This document shows positions 14,227 through 30,436 of a stretch of DNA of 64,000 nt, piece after piece. Below the pieces are notes generated by a model that was given only the letters and a program-made list of their open reading frames with translations, did no database searches and was not told the origin of the DNA. This DNA comes from Chrysomallon squamiferum. Lineage: Eukaryota > Mollusca > Gastropoda > Neomphalida > Peltospiridae. Numbering within the stretch: position 1 is the first letter of the stretch; each line of letters begins with the position of its first letter. The position numbers and the translations under genes were made by a program. Location of the stretch: assembly GCA_012295275.1 (NCBI GenBank), contig CM022667.1:16763403-16827402 (forward strand), in the 5' to 3' direction.

Positions 14227-14303
14227 ATGGCTGTTCACATGCTCTTTTCCGTCTTGTTTGAATTTTATTATTTCGTCTGTCTTGTCAGTGCCAACAACTC
14301 CAG
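14227..14303 (+). pseudogene. Signal-peptide exon (SP2), broken
   Basis: ATG and the first residues (MAVHMLFSVL) match the SP family. The exon is 77 nt instead of 79 because two bases are missing after TCCGTCTT, which shifts the frame. The donor position reads CCAG|ATAATT instead of CCAG|GTAATT. No plus-strand A exon follows; the next module is a minus-strand B. This is an orphan, inactivated first exon. Confidence 0.7.
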
Positions 14304-14491
14304 ATAATTTCATTACGTAGACAGAGACAAAGAAGGAGAGAAGTGTATGTGTGTGTATTAATATATGTTACAGTACATTAATAAATGTTTGTATAGAGTT
14401 GTACATTATTTCGTGCAACATTATAATGAATATTCATTAATTAGATACTAAATATTTCTTATATCAAAAGAAAAAGTCATTTCGCTGTTCT

Positions 14492-14691
14492 TTATGAGAA
14501 GGCTGTTGTAGGTGGTGGTGTTGCAGAAGTCGGTGGCGTTAATTCGGGTGCAGAACAGAAAGCCATGCCATATTGTGGTTCCCAACCACCGAAAATACGG
14601 ACTTGAGGACATTTACAGTAACCATCATCACTAAAGTATTTCTGTTCATCTCCACGTAACACGTGTCCTGATGTCGTTTTACAGTTACGTT
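14492..14691 (-). CDS. B module terminal exon (B3), intact but orphan
   Basis: From the acceptor (attacag|AACG, phase 1) it reads ERNCKTTSGHVLRGDEQKYF, SDDGYCKCPQ, EYGM-like FCSAP and a Thr/Pro tail ending TTAFS stop. All four B cysteines are present. No minus-strand A or SP exon lies between it and 21 kb, so it has no obvious partner. It could be a relic left by the inverted duplication or a terminal exon spliced from a distant unit. Confidence 0.6.
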
Positions 14692-14711
14692 CTGTAATGA
14701 TAATGATGATG

Positions 14712-14759
<48 letters not shown>

Positions 14760-14884
14760 TTAATAATAATAAATTTCCATAATGGAAGCTGTATGAATCT
14801 ACGGTACACCTTACACTATCGATGAAAAGTTGGCTTTAGGCTGGCAGTAAATAAAGAAATATTTGTTTAGAAACTTGAGTCATT

Positions 14885-15020
14885 CAGAGCGTCAGTGGTC
14901 GAGTCTGGTAACTTTACCAAGCAGAGAATGCTGTTCGGCTGTGGGACAACATCACAAGTTCGATGGAGGCAAACACACGACACTGGGTTCCCCCACTGGA
15001 CCGCTCTCTGAGATAAAGTG
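14885..15020 (+). repeat. Possible tRNA-derived SINE remnant
   Basis: The sequence has a box-A-like stretch (gtggtcgagtctgg) and, about 75 bp on, a box-B-like gttcgatgg. This is the spacing of an RNA polymerase III promoter in tRNA-derived SINEs. I see only one copy in the window and no clean target-site duplication. Confidence 0.3.
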
Positions 15021-15092
15021 AATTATGATAATATAATGTAATATAATGTAATATAATATAATATTTTAAGATTTTACTTATCTGAGTGTATC

Positions 15093-15390
15093 CCTGTCGT
15101 GTCAGTCAGTGTAGTGTATTCAGTCAGTGTCAGTCAGTGTAGTGTATTCAGTCAGTGTCAGTGTAGTGTATTCATTCAGTGTCATTGACTGTAGTATATT
15201 CAGTCAGTGTATATTCAGTCAGTGTAGTGTATTCTGTAGTCAGTGTCAGTGTCATTGTCAGTCAGTGTGTCAGTCAGTGTCTGACTATAGTATATTCAGT
15301 CAGTGTATGTATTCACTCAGTGTCAGTCAGTGTCATTGACTGTATGTGTATTCATTCACTGGGTGTAATGTATTCAGTCATCTAGTATGT
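15093..15390. repeat. CAGTCAGTGTAGTGTATT minisatellite
   Basis: Irregular tandem copies of cagtcagtgtagtgtattca and shorter cagtcagtgt units fill about 300 bp upstream of the mucin-like exon. The Ser/Val-only frames across it are artefacts. Confidence 0.85.
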
Positions 15391-15563
15391 TCAGTGTAGC
15401 TTATTCACTTATACGCTGCTCTTCTTAATTCGTTCTCTTTTTCTCGACTTTCTCTCCACACAGACACACACACACACCCTCATATATATTAAATTTATTA
15501 ATTTGTTTTCTATGTTTTCTATACTTTCTATTATAGTGTAATTTGTTATTGTTTATTTGTTAG

Positions 15564-15998
15564 CAGCAGAAACAACAGCAACAACATTACTTATGGAATC
15601 ATCCACTACGCGGTTGATAACACCAGCTGAGATCTCAGTCACCACTCAGACAGAATTAGCGACAAAAAACAAAACAACAACAAACATAACTCCGTCTACA
15701 AAGCAAACGACTACTGCAGTTAATACCACAGCAGCCTCAAACACAACAAACATAACTTCGTCTACAACAGCAACGACTTCTGCAATTAATACCAAGGCAG
15801 CCCCAACAACGTATGCAACTACAACGCCGTCATTGACTTCAGTGAGTACTTCTACATCAACAGAAACAACATCTAAACAAAAAATGTCAAAAAGAACATC
15901 ACCAACAACGACTTCAAGAACCAATGGCGCAACACCATCAAGAACATTATCAACATCTTCGATTACTTCTACCACAACAGAAACAGCATCTGAAAGTG
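15564..15998 (+). CDS. Ser/Thr-rich mucin-like exon
   Basis: A 145-codon exon between atttgttag|CAGCAG and AAGTG|GTAAAT, phase 1 at both ends. It is dominated by Thr and Ser with Ala/Pro (ETTATTLLMESSTTR; NTTAASNTTNITSS; STSTSTETTSK). It contains several N-x-S/T sequons and no cysteine, as expected of an O-glycosylated extracellular stalk. It joins in frame to the exon at 16,423. No SP exon that clearly belongs to it was found upstream; the plus-strand SP at 14,227 is broken. Function and ligand are unknown. Confidence 0.65.
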
Positions 15999-16422
15999 GT
16001 AAATAGTTGTCATGATGAAGTTAATGAGTGCTGAATTTCTGTTGGCACACTGCCCAATATGTATAGTATAAATATAATAAATAACAAGAACAAGGCAAAG
16101 TTATGATTATGATAACAAAAATAAAAAAGTAATAATAACAAACTGATTCAGATTAATAATGAATTAAAGTTTTTGTTCAGCATTTTTTTATTATATTAAT
16201 GCTTGTAAATGTGAGAATGTTATTATGTAATGATTGTCTGTGAAGATTTCCATAAATACTACATTAATGAAATTAGTTAACTTGTAACAATCTAGAAATC
16301 ATCTAAACCAGATATTAACACGGGCAGTCACACATAACACACATACTAAACACTAATATTTATATATGTAATATTCATTTATTTCCATTCCCTTATTGAA
16401 TAGTTTTATTCTCTCATCACAG

Positions 16423-16838
16423 AAGGATCCAGTCTGGATCAGAATAAAGGAACAAGTCCAGAAACAACTGCAAAGCCAACATTTGCGACATCTACGAGCT
16501 GGTCAACAGCTGCTACAGTTATACCACCAAACGCATCCAGTGGCAACATGTGTTACGTTCTGCGGTCTATGACGAGTGAATATGAAGGTTCCTGTCGTTG
16601 TATACGTAAATATATCCCTGGTGACGTCACCGAGATAAAACGAAATGCTCTCCCGCCTTTCAAACACTTGGTATATGACAAACGAAACCTGACAAAGTAC
16701 AAGAGACAGTTCTACGGTGTTCCAGACAACAGACCTGTCTGTGTGACAATTGGCACCTCCTCCTTCATTCTACTCTTCGGACTTGCAGCTTTCGTAATCG
16801 TCTCAGATTTAATGAGATTTGCTAGTCAGGCATCGTAA
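16423..16838 (+). CDS. Terminal exon: Cys-containing juxtamembrane region and C-terminal membrane segment
   Basis: From the acceptor catcacag|AAGGATCC (phase 1) the frame continues the Ser/Thr-rich stalk (TSPETTAKPTFATSTS). It then forms a four-Cys region (MCYVLRS, GSCRCIRK, RPVC) and ends in a hydrophobic stretch (TSSFILLFGLAAFVIVSDL) with a short tail and TAA. The product looks like a type I membrane protein; GPI anchoring is an alternative. The C...CxC...C order resembles the B module, but the last spacing is longer (about 46 residues). The intron matches in phase with the mucin exon at 15,564. Confidence 0.65.
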
Positions 16839-18434
16839 AAAGGTAAACATCGGAAAAACTCAAACTTTGAAAGTACAAAAATATTTAGAATAAAAACGGA
16901 TTAATCAGGACGGCCATTTTGTAAGCTTAAAATAATTTTAAATTATAATTTACAAGCACACATTTTATTTTATTATTATTATTATTTTTTACTTTATTTT
17001 ATTATTTTAATTTTTATTATTATAATTATTTCTTAGTTTTAGTTAATTATTAATGTTTTAAGTAAATTATATTTAAATGATCAGTTTGTACCTATATTAA
17101 AATATCTGAAATTAATAAAATGTCTTAACAAAAGATCTGAGAAATCAAAATAAAAGATAATACTATTACAGTTACTGATAGAAATATCCAGAGTATTAGC
17201 ATAATAAGAAAGTGAAACAAAGTTTTCTAGCTGCTTTTCCTTCATACTGCTGTTTCCTGTTCTTATATCTTAAATACATTATTTATTTATTTATTGTCGA
17301 AATTTTAAAATATTTATTATTACATAATGATTATTAAATTTCTTTATTATTGTAGCTAATATAAAAGGGTACACTTATTACAGTTTTAATATTATTTTAC
17401 TATTAAATTAGGATTATTATACAATATTACTAATATTATTGTGTTGTGCTTTTAAAATGTGTCATTGCATCAGCTTAATTTTCTTACTGGTATTTTAACA
17501 TTGATTTCTGTTGTGCAATAATCATTTTATATTTTGTGTATTGTCATTTTAAAATTATTTTATAGCAGTCAGTTTATTTTTATTTTATTGGCATTTTAAG
17601 GTCATATAATTAAATTATTTAAGATTCGTATGCTGTAATTGTTTTAGATAATCATTTAATTGTGATTTTTATCCTATTTATTCTCATTGCATCACGGTTA
17701 TCCTTCCTATATTTTACTACATTAAGTAAAACAAAAATTATTTTATTAAATATATTCTTTCAAAATGTTGTAACTGTTATGGAAACCGTGTTTACAAAGC
17801 GAAAAATATATAAAGTGTTGTAGCTCACATGTATATATGATATAATACGTTAAATAAATAAATCGTGTTTATTCATTCATTTGTTTATTTATTTATGCAT
17901 GTACTTATTTGTTTATATTTTTGTTTGTCTTTTTAATTAAACAATAATATTTTAACTCTGAATGTTCTATCTTAACAACGTCATATTAAGATTTAGTGCA
18001 TCAATTGTTTTTCTTTTAGCGATCAGAATGGAAGAAAATTGTGTTCAAATACTCAAAAAGGGATGTATTCATATTACAGCGCCAAACTATTTTAAAACTA
18101 TTTGTTGTATTTATCTCACCAAAACTTGTATAATGTTTTTAGTAAAAACATTTCTGCATTAAGTGTACTATGGTTTTATCTTCCTTTTTGTTTAAAATCT
18201 GAATTAAGATAGTAATTATGCTCGATTAAAATGACAGTCAGAATATCAGTTAACAGAAAACGGTTTTTTGTCTTATTATCATTATTTTATTGATTGATTG
18301 ATTTATTTATTTATTTTATTTTATTTATTTTTAATTTTTTTTAGTTTGTAGAAAGAATATCTTAGTAAGACTGAGTCTTGATTAATGCTTGCAGCGTCAT
18401 CTCCCAACAACTAAGGATTTTGAAATATTCATTT

Positions 18435-18528
<94 letters not shown>

Positions 18529-18847
18529 ACGTAGTAGTAGTAGTAGTAGCAACATAACTATAGAGTGCTAGTAAAGAATAACCAGAAGACAGGTTTCTCT
18601 TCACAGATTTTGTAATGAATGACCTGTGAAATTTAAATTAACGGACAGGACAAACTGATTGGATAGTTAAAACTGAGTCCAAATTGGACATTTTCGCAGT
18701 TTCATACCTTTAATCTGATGTTTTGATTATTATTATTATTTTGATTATTATTATTAGTATTTTTTTTTTTTTTTTTTTTCAAATAGCGATCGTTAATGTT
18801 AAAAAAATATGCGTAGATGTAGGTACTAAAAAACACCGGCAATAACA

Positions 18848-18885
<38 letters not shown>

Positions 18886-19297
18886 TGTAGTAGTAGTAGA
18901 GTACAGTAATAGTAGTAGTAGAAACAACAACAGCTGATTTGTCAAAACTCTTAAGGTTAGGGAATTAAAGCTAAAGGGGCATAACTCAGAAAAAGATTCA
19001 TAGACATGATAAAAATCTTAATGTGTCACTCTTCAGTTCCGTTAATTTAAAATAGTATACAGATGTTAATAATAAGAAAACAAACAATGATAATGCATTA
19101 GTTATACCCCGCCATGCGTCATTAATCTGTGCCTCGACAACCAGGATATTGACGTAAACAGAACGTAATGTTTAAAACTAACTTAAAATAACGAAAAACA
19201 GCGTAAAGCTACGGTAAATACCCGCGAAAGAAAATAATTACTGCTAAATATTCCTGAAAAAAACAACAACATATTTTAGGTAATTGTTTTTAAACAG
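16839..19297. other. AT-rich non-coding region
   Basis: The likely 3' flank of the membrane-protein gene. It contains AATAAA-like hexamers but no defined poly(A) site. Microsatellites include (AAT)n(AAAT)n at about 18,438-18,530, poly-T at 18,762-18,779 and (AAT)n at 18,850-18,885. No exon is supported. Confidence 0.55.
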
Positions 19298-19500
19298 AAA
19301 GTAGAACAGTTAACAACACCATCCAACGGAAGAACGACACAATGAACATTGTGATCCCCACCGTCCACATCGTTGACAGCACCCTACATGTCGACCACAC
19401 TTCAAACAATGTAAACAATAAAAACAATATAGAACCTATCCAAGAACATACTACATTTGTTGACAACCGCATCTACAACAGCAATGCCAGCATCATTTGA
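19298..19500 (+). CDS. Possible terminal exon, Asn/Thr-rich
   Basis: After ttttaaacag the sequence AAAGTAGAACAG opens a 67-codon frame ending TGA. With a phase-1 donor the first residue would be split as in the other family exons. The peptide (TVNNTIQRKNDTMNIVIPTV, later HVDHTSNNVNN) has several N-x-T/S sequons and no cysteine. The opposite strand also has a 60-codon hydrophobic frame. Evidence is limited to the acceptor, phase and composition. Confidence 0.3.
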
Positions 19501-21058
<1,558 letters not shown>

Positions 21059-21138
21059 TCAGCCAACAACTGCTTCAACTAATGGCGTTGTTTCTGGTGG
21101 TGCTGCAGTATTTATAGAGCACCGAGCCTTTCCTTGTT
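21059..21138 (-). CDS. Short terminal exon derived from B'
   Basis: A 26-codon frame EQGKARCSINTAAPPETTPL ending VVG and TGA matches the last part of the B' exons at 25,226 and 36,567. The 5' two-thirds of B' are missing, replaced by a GTAT/TA composite microsatellite. The boundary still offers an acceptor (gcaccag|AACAAGG) in phase 1, so it could splice in frame to the PES exon at 21,367. SP + PES + this exon gives an intact frame of about 145 codons. The acceptor lacks a good pyrimidine tract. Confidence 0.45.
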
Positions 21139-21144
21139 CTGGTG

Positions 21145-21155
21145 CGAATACATAC

Positions 21156-21202
<47 letters not shown>

Positions 21203-21300
21203 CGTATGCATGCCTGTATGTCTCTCTCTCTCTTTATCTCTTTCTCTATCTATATATCTACCTATCTATCTATCTATCTATATATATATATTGGTATTTC
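21145..21300. repeat. Composite microsatellite (GTAT, TA, GT, CT, TATC)
   Basis: ATAC, TA, TG, TC and TATC runs follow one another. A very similar composite is at 32,870-33,010. It marks the left edge of the 12-kb-spaced direct duplication. Confidence 0.85.
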
Positions 21301-21366
21301 TGTATGCATGCCTCTATTGATGGATGAATGTATGTATGTTTCTTAGTTGCTTTTTTAGTCTCTTAC

Positions 21367-21645
21367 CTGTTGTTCGTGGTGGCATTGTTTCTTCTTCTAC
21401 TGTTTGTGCTATTTCTTCTGGTGGTGGTTCTGATGTTGGTTCTGGTGGTGGTTCTGATGTTGGCCCTGGTGGTGACTCTGTTGGTGGTTCTGATGTTGGC
21501 CCTGGTGGTGACTCTGTTGGTGGTTCAGATGGTGGTTCTGTTGGTGGTTCTGTTGGTGGTTCAGATGGTGGTTCTGATGGTGGTTCTGATGGTGGTTCTG
21601 ATGGTGGTTCTGTTGGTGGTTCTGTTGGTGGTTCTTCTATTATGT
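21367..21645 (-). CDS. PES stalk exon (Pro/Glu/Ser-Thr repeat)
   Basis: A 93-codon exon between tattggcag|ACATAATAG and ACAACAG|GTAAGA, phase 1 at both ends. It encodes tandem EPPS/EPPT units (EEPPTEPPTEPPSEPPSEPP) with SPPGPT variants, then an acidic VEEETMPP segment. It has no cysteine. It would form an extended, probably glycosylated spacer in a secreted protein whose SP exon is at 23,914-23,992. The frame is intact; the duplicate at 33,091 carries a stop. The complementary-strand Gly/Ser frame is a shadow. Confidence 0.65.
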
Positions 21646-23769
21646 CTGCCAATAAAATTTATTTTCCTGGTTTAAATACCATTCTTCCCAACGTATTATG
21701 TATTTGATTCATTGTTAACATTTATTCGGATATACTTAACTTGTTCTATATCATGTGTCATCTGCGTGCGTGCATGTGTGAGTGCGTTGGTGGGTAGGTG
21801 TGTGTAACTGTATAGACGCGAAACCCCATTTAACGAACACGTATTTGTCTGATTTTTGGCATATCCGGGCAAAATCTGGAAAATATATAAGTATTCTTGA
21901 AGCTAGCAAAGCGTCGGAAACATGTCTCCTAGTACGCCTGTCAAACAAAAAAAAAGCATGCAGAAAATATTAACAATATTTGCACGTTCAGCATGATTTA
22001 TTTCTCTGACCTCTGTGACAGAAAGTTAAATTTTCTGGTTTAAATTCTATTGCTCCCAATATATGTGGTATTCGATTCATTGTTAACCGTAATCCAAATA
22101 GCTATAATTTAAATATATACCACTTAATACAGTTCTCAGATATTGTGAATTGCTGTTGTCGTGATGGTAAATTCAGAAATCTGCTGCAACTGCAGTTAGT
22201 TTTAACAATACTGATTTATTTCTTGCACAGGATAAACGAGATAAATCACTAGAAAATTCAAATTTTATTCGTAAAATTTCCACTGCTGGCGTTTACAGTA
22301 AATAGAAGAATTTAAAGTGCGTTTTAATTTTTCAACCCCTTTCTAGTAAATAAGGGACAGAGTCATCTACACTGATAACAGCAGTACCCGATAAATTAAT
22401 ATACCAGAAAGATATTAATCATTTTTTTATATATATACAATGATAAATTACATTTATTTTTATTAGTTTTGAATCAAGTGTTTAAATAATTGCAATATTT
22501 TGTTTAATTTTATGGAAACTCTTGCATTTCTCTTGTTAACATCTACTAATTTTACTCGCTGCCTTGATAATCTAATGACACGGGTCTGACGTCACAAGAT
22601 TTTCAAGCTTAATCGCATGATAAGAAGCTCGTTGATGTTTAAGCTGCAAGAAGCAAGAAGCACATGGGAAACATTAACAAGATCTCTACACTTATTATGA
22701 ATTAGCCGTTTGTTGTTTGGCAATAAAATTAATTGTACTGCATTAAATACTTTTCATCCCAGCATATCGCAAGTGATTCATTGTTAGGCATAATGCAAAT
22801 GCATTTAATTTTTATTTATCCTGCATGTATTCAAGTACTATGAACTGCTGTTGCTATGATCGTAAATGCTACGATAAAATATAACAGCAGTTAAGTTTAA
22901 AAATGCCGATTAATATTTGCCGTACCAGAAAGTCAATAAATGGTAAGAAAATCGAAACTTTGTTAATGACATTTTCACTTCTGGTATTTAAGTAATGAGA
23001 GGAATTTGTATAAATTTATAATTCAGTTTTTCTTTAGAAATATAAGACACAGGACATCCGGATGTACAGTTTAACTATATCAGAAACGATAGGATTAGGA
23101 GATTAACTAAATTATTCCTTATAATAATATTTATAACAATGGTCAGATTCTTACATTGGTTTACATTGGGTTGATTGGGCCGTGGTGTAATGAATGAGCC
23201 AGGAAACGAAAACGTGACAACCCAAAATGTTCAGATCGGGAGTCCGTTCATTTTTTAATATTCCAAACACTGGTGATATGCATATACAGCTGTTTCAGAA
23301 ACATTGCATCCTGACGTAGTGATACTTCCTACTACAGCTCTCCCAGTTCCAATATTGCATAAGTATATCAACAATAGTATATAAATAAGTGTTTTAACTA
23401 TAACAACGATATATGAAGAAGATTTACTTTCAGATTATTCTACTATTGAAATACCTGAATAAAAAAGGACGCAAATGGAAACGAAACTTATCTAGAAGTT
23501 GTTTTCGGGTTGATAAAGGATTAAGCTATATATATAAAATTATACATTTATAAACATATCCCTGGGAATAATTATTCACGGTTTTACAAAGCTTATCAAA
23601 AGAGAAAAATGCTTGTTTGCTTAAAATTTGTCTGTTCGTTTGATTATTATTATTATTAGTAGCAGTAGTAGTATTATTATTAAAATCACTATTGCTGTTG
23701 TTATTATTGTTATTCTTTCTGTTCATATTGTAACTGTTTTTATGTTTAAACTGCATTACTACTGAGAAA

Positions 23770-23832
<63 letters not shown>

Positions 23833-23913
23833 TAACAATAACAATAATAATAATAGGAAGAAGAAGAAGAAGAAGAAGAAGAGTAATACTAATAATAATA
23901 AACTACAAAGTAC
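21646..23913 (-). other. Intron between SP and PES exons with internal duplication
   Basis: No exon. Two diverged tandem copies are visible (about 22,020-22,480 and 22,720-23,100). Each starts near a tttaaat...gtgattcattgtta-type block, and a third start block sits beside the PES acceptor. (AAT)n(AAC)n(AAG)n lies at about 23,773-23,882. Confidence 0.5.
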
Positions 23914-23992
23914 CTTGAGTCGCTGGCATTGAGAAGACAGACGAAATAATAAAATTCAAACAGAAGACGAAGAAGAGCATGTGAACAGCCAT
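23914..23992 (-). CDS. Signal-peptide exon of the PES gene
   Basis: A 79-nt exon from ATG to the donor TCAAG|GTACTTTG, phase 1. It encodes MAVHMLFFVFCLNFIISSVF then SMPATQ, a clear signal peptide. The first downstream module on this strand is the PES exon at 21,367-21,645. A GA tract (sense strand) starts 114 bp upstream at 24,106, about half the distance seen at A-type genes. Confidence 0.68.
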
Positions 23993-25225
<1,233 letters not shown>

Positions 25226-25421
25226 TCAGCCAACAACTGTTTCAACTAATGGCGTTGTTGCTGGTGGTGCTGGAGTATTTATAGAGCACCGAGCCTTTCC
25301 TTGTTCTGGTGGAAAATCATTGTATTAGTCTGATTTTGGACAAAACAAATACCACCGTCTCAGAAAGTCGGTGTTTGGTCACCAACTAGAAACTGGCCAA
25401 TTGGAGTTATACAGGTCCGTT
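25226..25421 (-). pseudogene. B' module exon, broken (copy 1)
   Basis: From tttaaag|AACGG the frame reads ERTCITPIGQFLVGDQ, then meets TGA at 25,360-25,362 where B exons have Ser. Further on, one T is missing relative to the copy at 36,567 (exon 196 nt, not 197), and part of the middle has diverged. The final segment EQGKARCSINTPAPP is preserved. The cysteine layout shows it is a diverged B module used as a terminal exon. The TGA is shared with the other copy, so it predates the block duplication. Confidence 0.65.
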
Positions 25422-25632
25422 CTTTAAAAAAAAAGTAAAAAAATTAAAAAGTATCAATTTTTATCTCCATAATAGATTGTATATGTATGTGCGTATGTCT
25501 GTCTCTGTGTATATATATGTATGAATCTATGTAGGTACCTCGGTATACATATGCATTTATCAATAACTATTTGTAATATTTGTCCATATTATTATTTTTT
25601 CTTTTTACTGTGCCAAATATTTATTCATTTAC

Positions 25633-25824
25633 TTGTAGTGTGCGGCATCGTAGATGTGATAACTGGTGTAGTTGTCGTTCCTGAACACAAAGCCGCGCCA
25701 TATTCTGGTTGCCATGAACCAATAACTTGTACTTGTGGAGGACATTTACAGTAACCATCATCACTAAATTATTTCTGTTGTTCTCCATTTAACTCCTGTC
25801 CTGATGGCGTTTTACAGTTACGTT
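25633..25824 (-). pseudogene. B module exon (B4), TAA at the conserved Tyr
   Basis: A 64-codon exon with good ends (attacag|AACG; ACTACAA|GTAAAT), phase 1-1. It aligns throughout with B6 at 36,980-37,171 (CKCPPQVQVIGSWQPEYG, then CSGTTTTP). The codon after QQK is TAA (25,769-25,771) in place of TAC. The same change occurs in B1 and B8. As an internal exon it would normally lead into the B' exon at 25,226. Confidence 0.7.
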
Positions 25825-25826
25825 CT

Positions 25827-25866
<40 letters not shown>

Positions 25867-26521
25867 CAACAACAACAACAAATAATAATACTAAATAAAC
25901 AATCTTTTTATTGTATACTCTAGTATTAAAACGAATTCGACTACTACTAATGTAATTGCTCGTACTATTTCCACTAATACTACTAATACATTTATTACTA
26001 CTACTACTATAACAACTAGTACCACTACTACTCCAAATGCCAATAATTATGATATCAATAAATTTACTGTTATTAATACAATTAATATTACATTTAGAAC
26101 ATTACTATAAGTACTGATTCTACTACTGCCACATATTTTACAAGACCTCCACAATAATAATTTCTAAGTCTTCTTTACTGGCTGTTGTTATTACTCTTGC
26201 CACTATAAAATAAACACGAACAACAACAGCTACTACACGACAACCATTAATACAATCATTGCTAGTACAACTTCTGCTACTAATTCTACTACTAATACTA
26301 TTTCTACTACTAATAATTATAAGTCTAACATTATTATTACTAATCCTGCCTTTAATGATAATAGTAAGCCAACCACTACTAATACTAATTGATCGAACTA
26401 CGCTAGTAATACTACTGCTAGTATTAATGCTACGATTACTGGTACTAACGAGACTTCTAATAATTATACTTTCACTTCGTCTACTGCTGTTGATATAAGA
26501 AGATACTGAAGCGTTCTCTAC

Positions 26522-26731
26522 CTCGACATGTGTATCTTCCACAGGCATCAGCTCCATCAGGATCGAAACACATTGGTGGTAAATAATCAGCGTATGTACA
26601 ACGAATTTCTAATTCTGATGAAGAACCATAACTAGGCTGACAACGACACTCGTCCGCACAAATCACAAACATTGTAACGAATTGTCCAACTCCGCACATT
26701 TGTCCATTGTAAGAGCAGTATCGCCGCACTT
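26522..26731 (-). CDS. A module exon (A3), nine Cys
   Basis: A 70-codon exon: acceptor taagacag|AAGTGCGG, donor CGAG|GTAGAG, phase 1-1, frame intact. It keeps the eight A cysteines and gains a ninth by Tyr to Cys in QMCG (usually QMYG). The PDY motif is replaced by a hydrophobic VTMFVI. The usual ELPPP linker is lost because the acceptor lies further in. No SP exon precedes it within its unit: the duplication ends at 28,495 before the position where the second copy has one. Functional status is doubtful despite the open frame. Confidence 0.55.
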
Positions 26732-29169
<2,438 letters not shown>

Positions 29170-29320
29170 TATATCAAATGCAAAATTTACTAGATCGCTT
29201 TTCTTGGTGGTGCTCTTCTAGATAAAGAAAAGCCACGCCATTTTCTGCTTTCCAAAACCAAACATTTACAGTAACCATCATCACCAAAGTTCTCCACGTA
29301 TCACGTTTTACAGTTACGTT
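29170..29320 (-). pseudogene. B module remnant (B5)
   Basis: The ERNCKT start (AACGTAACTGTAAAACGTG) and the SDDGYCK core are recognisable. The HVLRGDEQKYF segment and most of the C-terminal half are deleted or scrambled, and no frame spans it. It lies downstream of the broken A exon at 30,109, so both belong to one dead unit. Confidence 0.6.
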
Positions 29321-29326
29321 CTTTAA

Positions 29327-29437
<111 letters not shown>

Positions 29438-30108
29438 CTTTTCAATTTGATATAATTAATTAATAATCTACTTTTTTCTGAATATATTAGTATTACAACA
29501 ACAACCACTACTGCTGCAGCTACAGCTACTACTACTACTGTTACCTCTGCAACTGCTAATACTAATACTATTATGAAGACATTACTATTACTAATATTAT
29601 TATATTAGTTATATGACTAGTAGCGTTTATTCTACTACTGCCACAACTTTTACAACTCTTCCACGATAATTGTTCCTTAGTCTTCACACCACTCTAAAAA
29701 CAACAACTTCTACTACCATTACTAGTACAACCACCTACTGATACTAAATCTACAATTACAATTCATAATAATACCACGACTACCACTGCTGGTGCTAATA
29801 CTAATAGATTATCACTGCTAAAACTCACGCTCCACCTACCACAACTGATACTAATGGCAATTCTAAGCCTGCGACAACTACTACTGATACAATCACAGTT
29901 ACTAATACTACGATAATACTCTGACATTTTCTACTGGTGTTCGCAGAAAGATAAACTGAAGAATTGTGTACCTCAATATGTGTACCTCAATTAATATTTT
30001 TACTTCCAATAATACTATGATTCCTACTGGTATAACCGAGATTACTAATAATTAGACATTAAGTTCATCTTCTGCTGTTGGTATAGAGAGACACTGAAAA
30101 GTTTCTAC

Positions 30109-30289
30109 CTCTACACGTGTATCTTTGACAGGCATCAGAACCCTGATCAACAGAATTGAAACACATTGGTGGGAAATAATCAGCGTATATACAACGAATT
30201 TCTAATTGAGATGAAGAAAAACCAGTAGGCTGACAACGACACTCGTCAGCACAGCGGTATTGGAGATGTGAGTACAGGTGGCGGTAGCT
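30109..30289 (-). pseudogene. A module exon (A4), internal deletion
   Basis: Splice sites look good (ctacag|AGCTACC; AGAG|GTAGAAAC), but the exon is 181 nt, not a multiple of three. About 60 nt holding the HCSHNGxxYxxGEVVPDY segment are missing, joining the linker directly to RCADECRCQ out of frame. From the linker frame a TGA follows within about 15 codons. Later cysteines are preserved. Confidence 0.7.
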
Positions 30290-30354
30290 CTGTAGTGTGT
30301 ATGGAACAATAAGAACAACACAAACAACAACAATAATAATAATAATAATAATAA

Positions 30355-30436
<82 letters not shown>

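Noticed and set aside
15646-15975. Val-rich minus-strand frame
   Set aside because: It is the shadow of the Thr/Ser-rich exon on the plus strand, which has phase-matched splice sites and a downstream membrane exon.
21324-21707. Gly/Ser/Asp-rich plus-strand frame
   Set aside because: It is the complement of the PES exon. The minus frame has matching splice sites and phase and continues the family design; the Gly frame has none.
26138-26557. Ser/Ile-rich frame continuing past the A3 exon (and the similar one at 37,508-37,891)
   Set aside because: It starts in the last codons of A and runs through the donor into CTA-rich intron. It is duplicated only because the block is duplicated.
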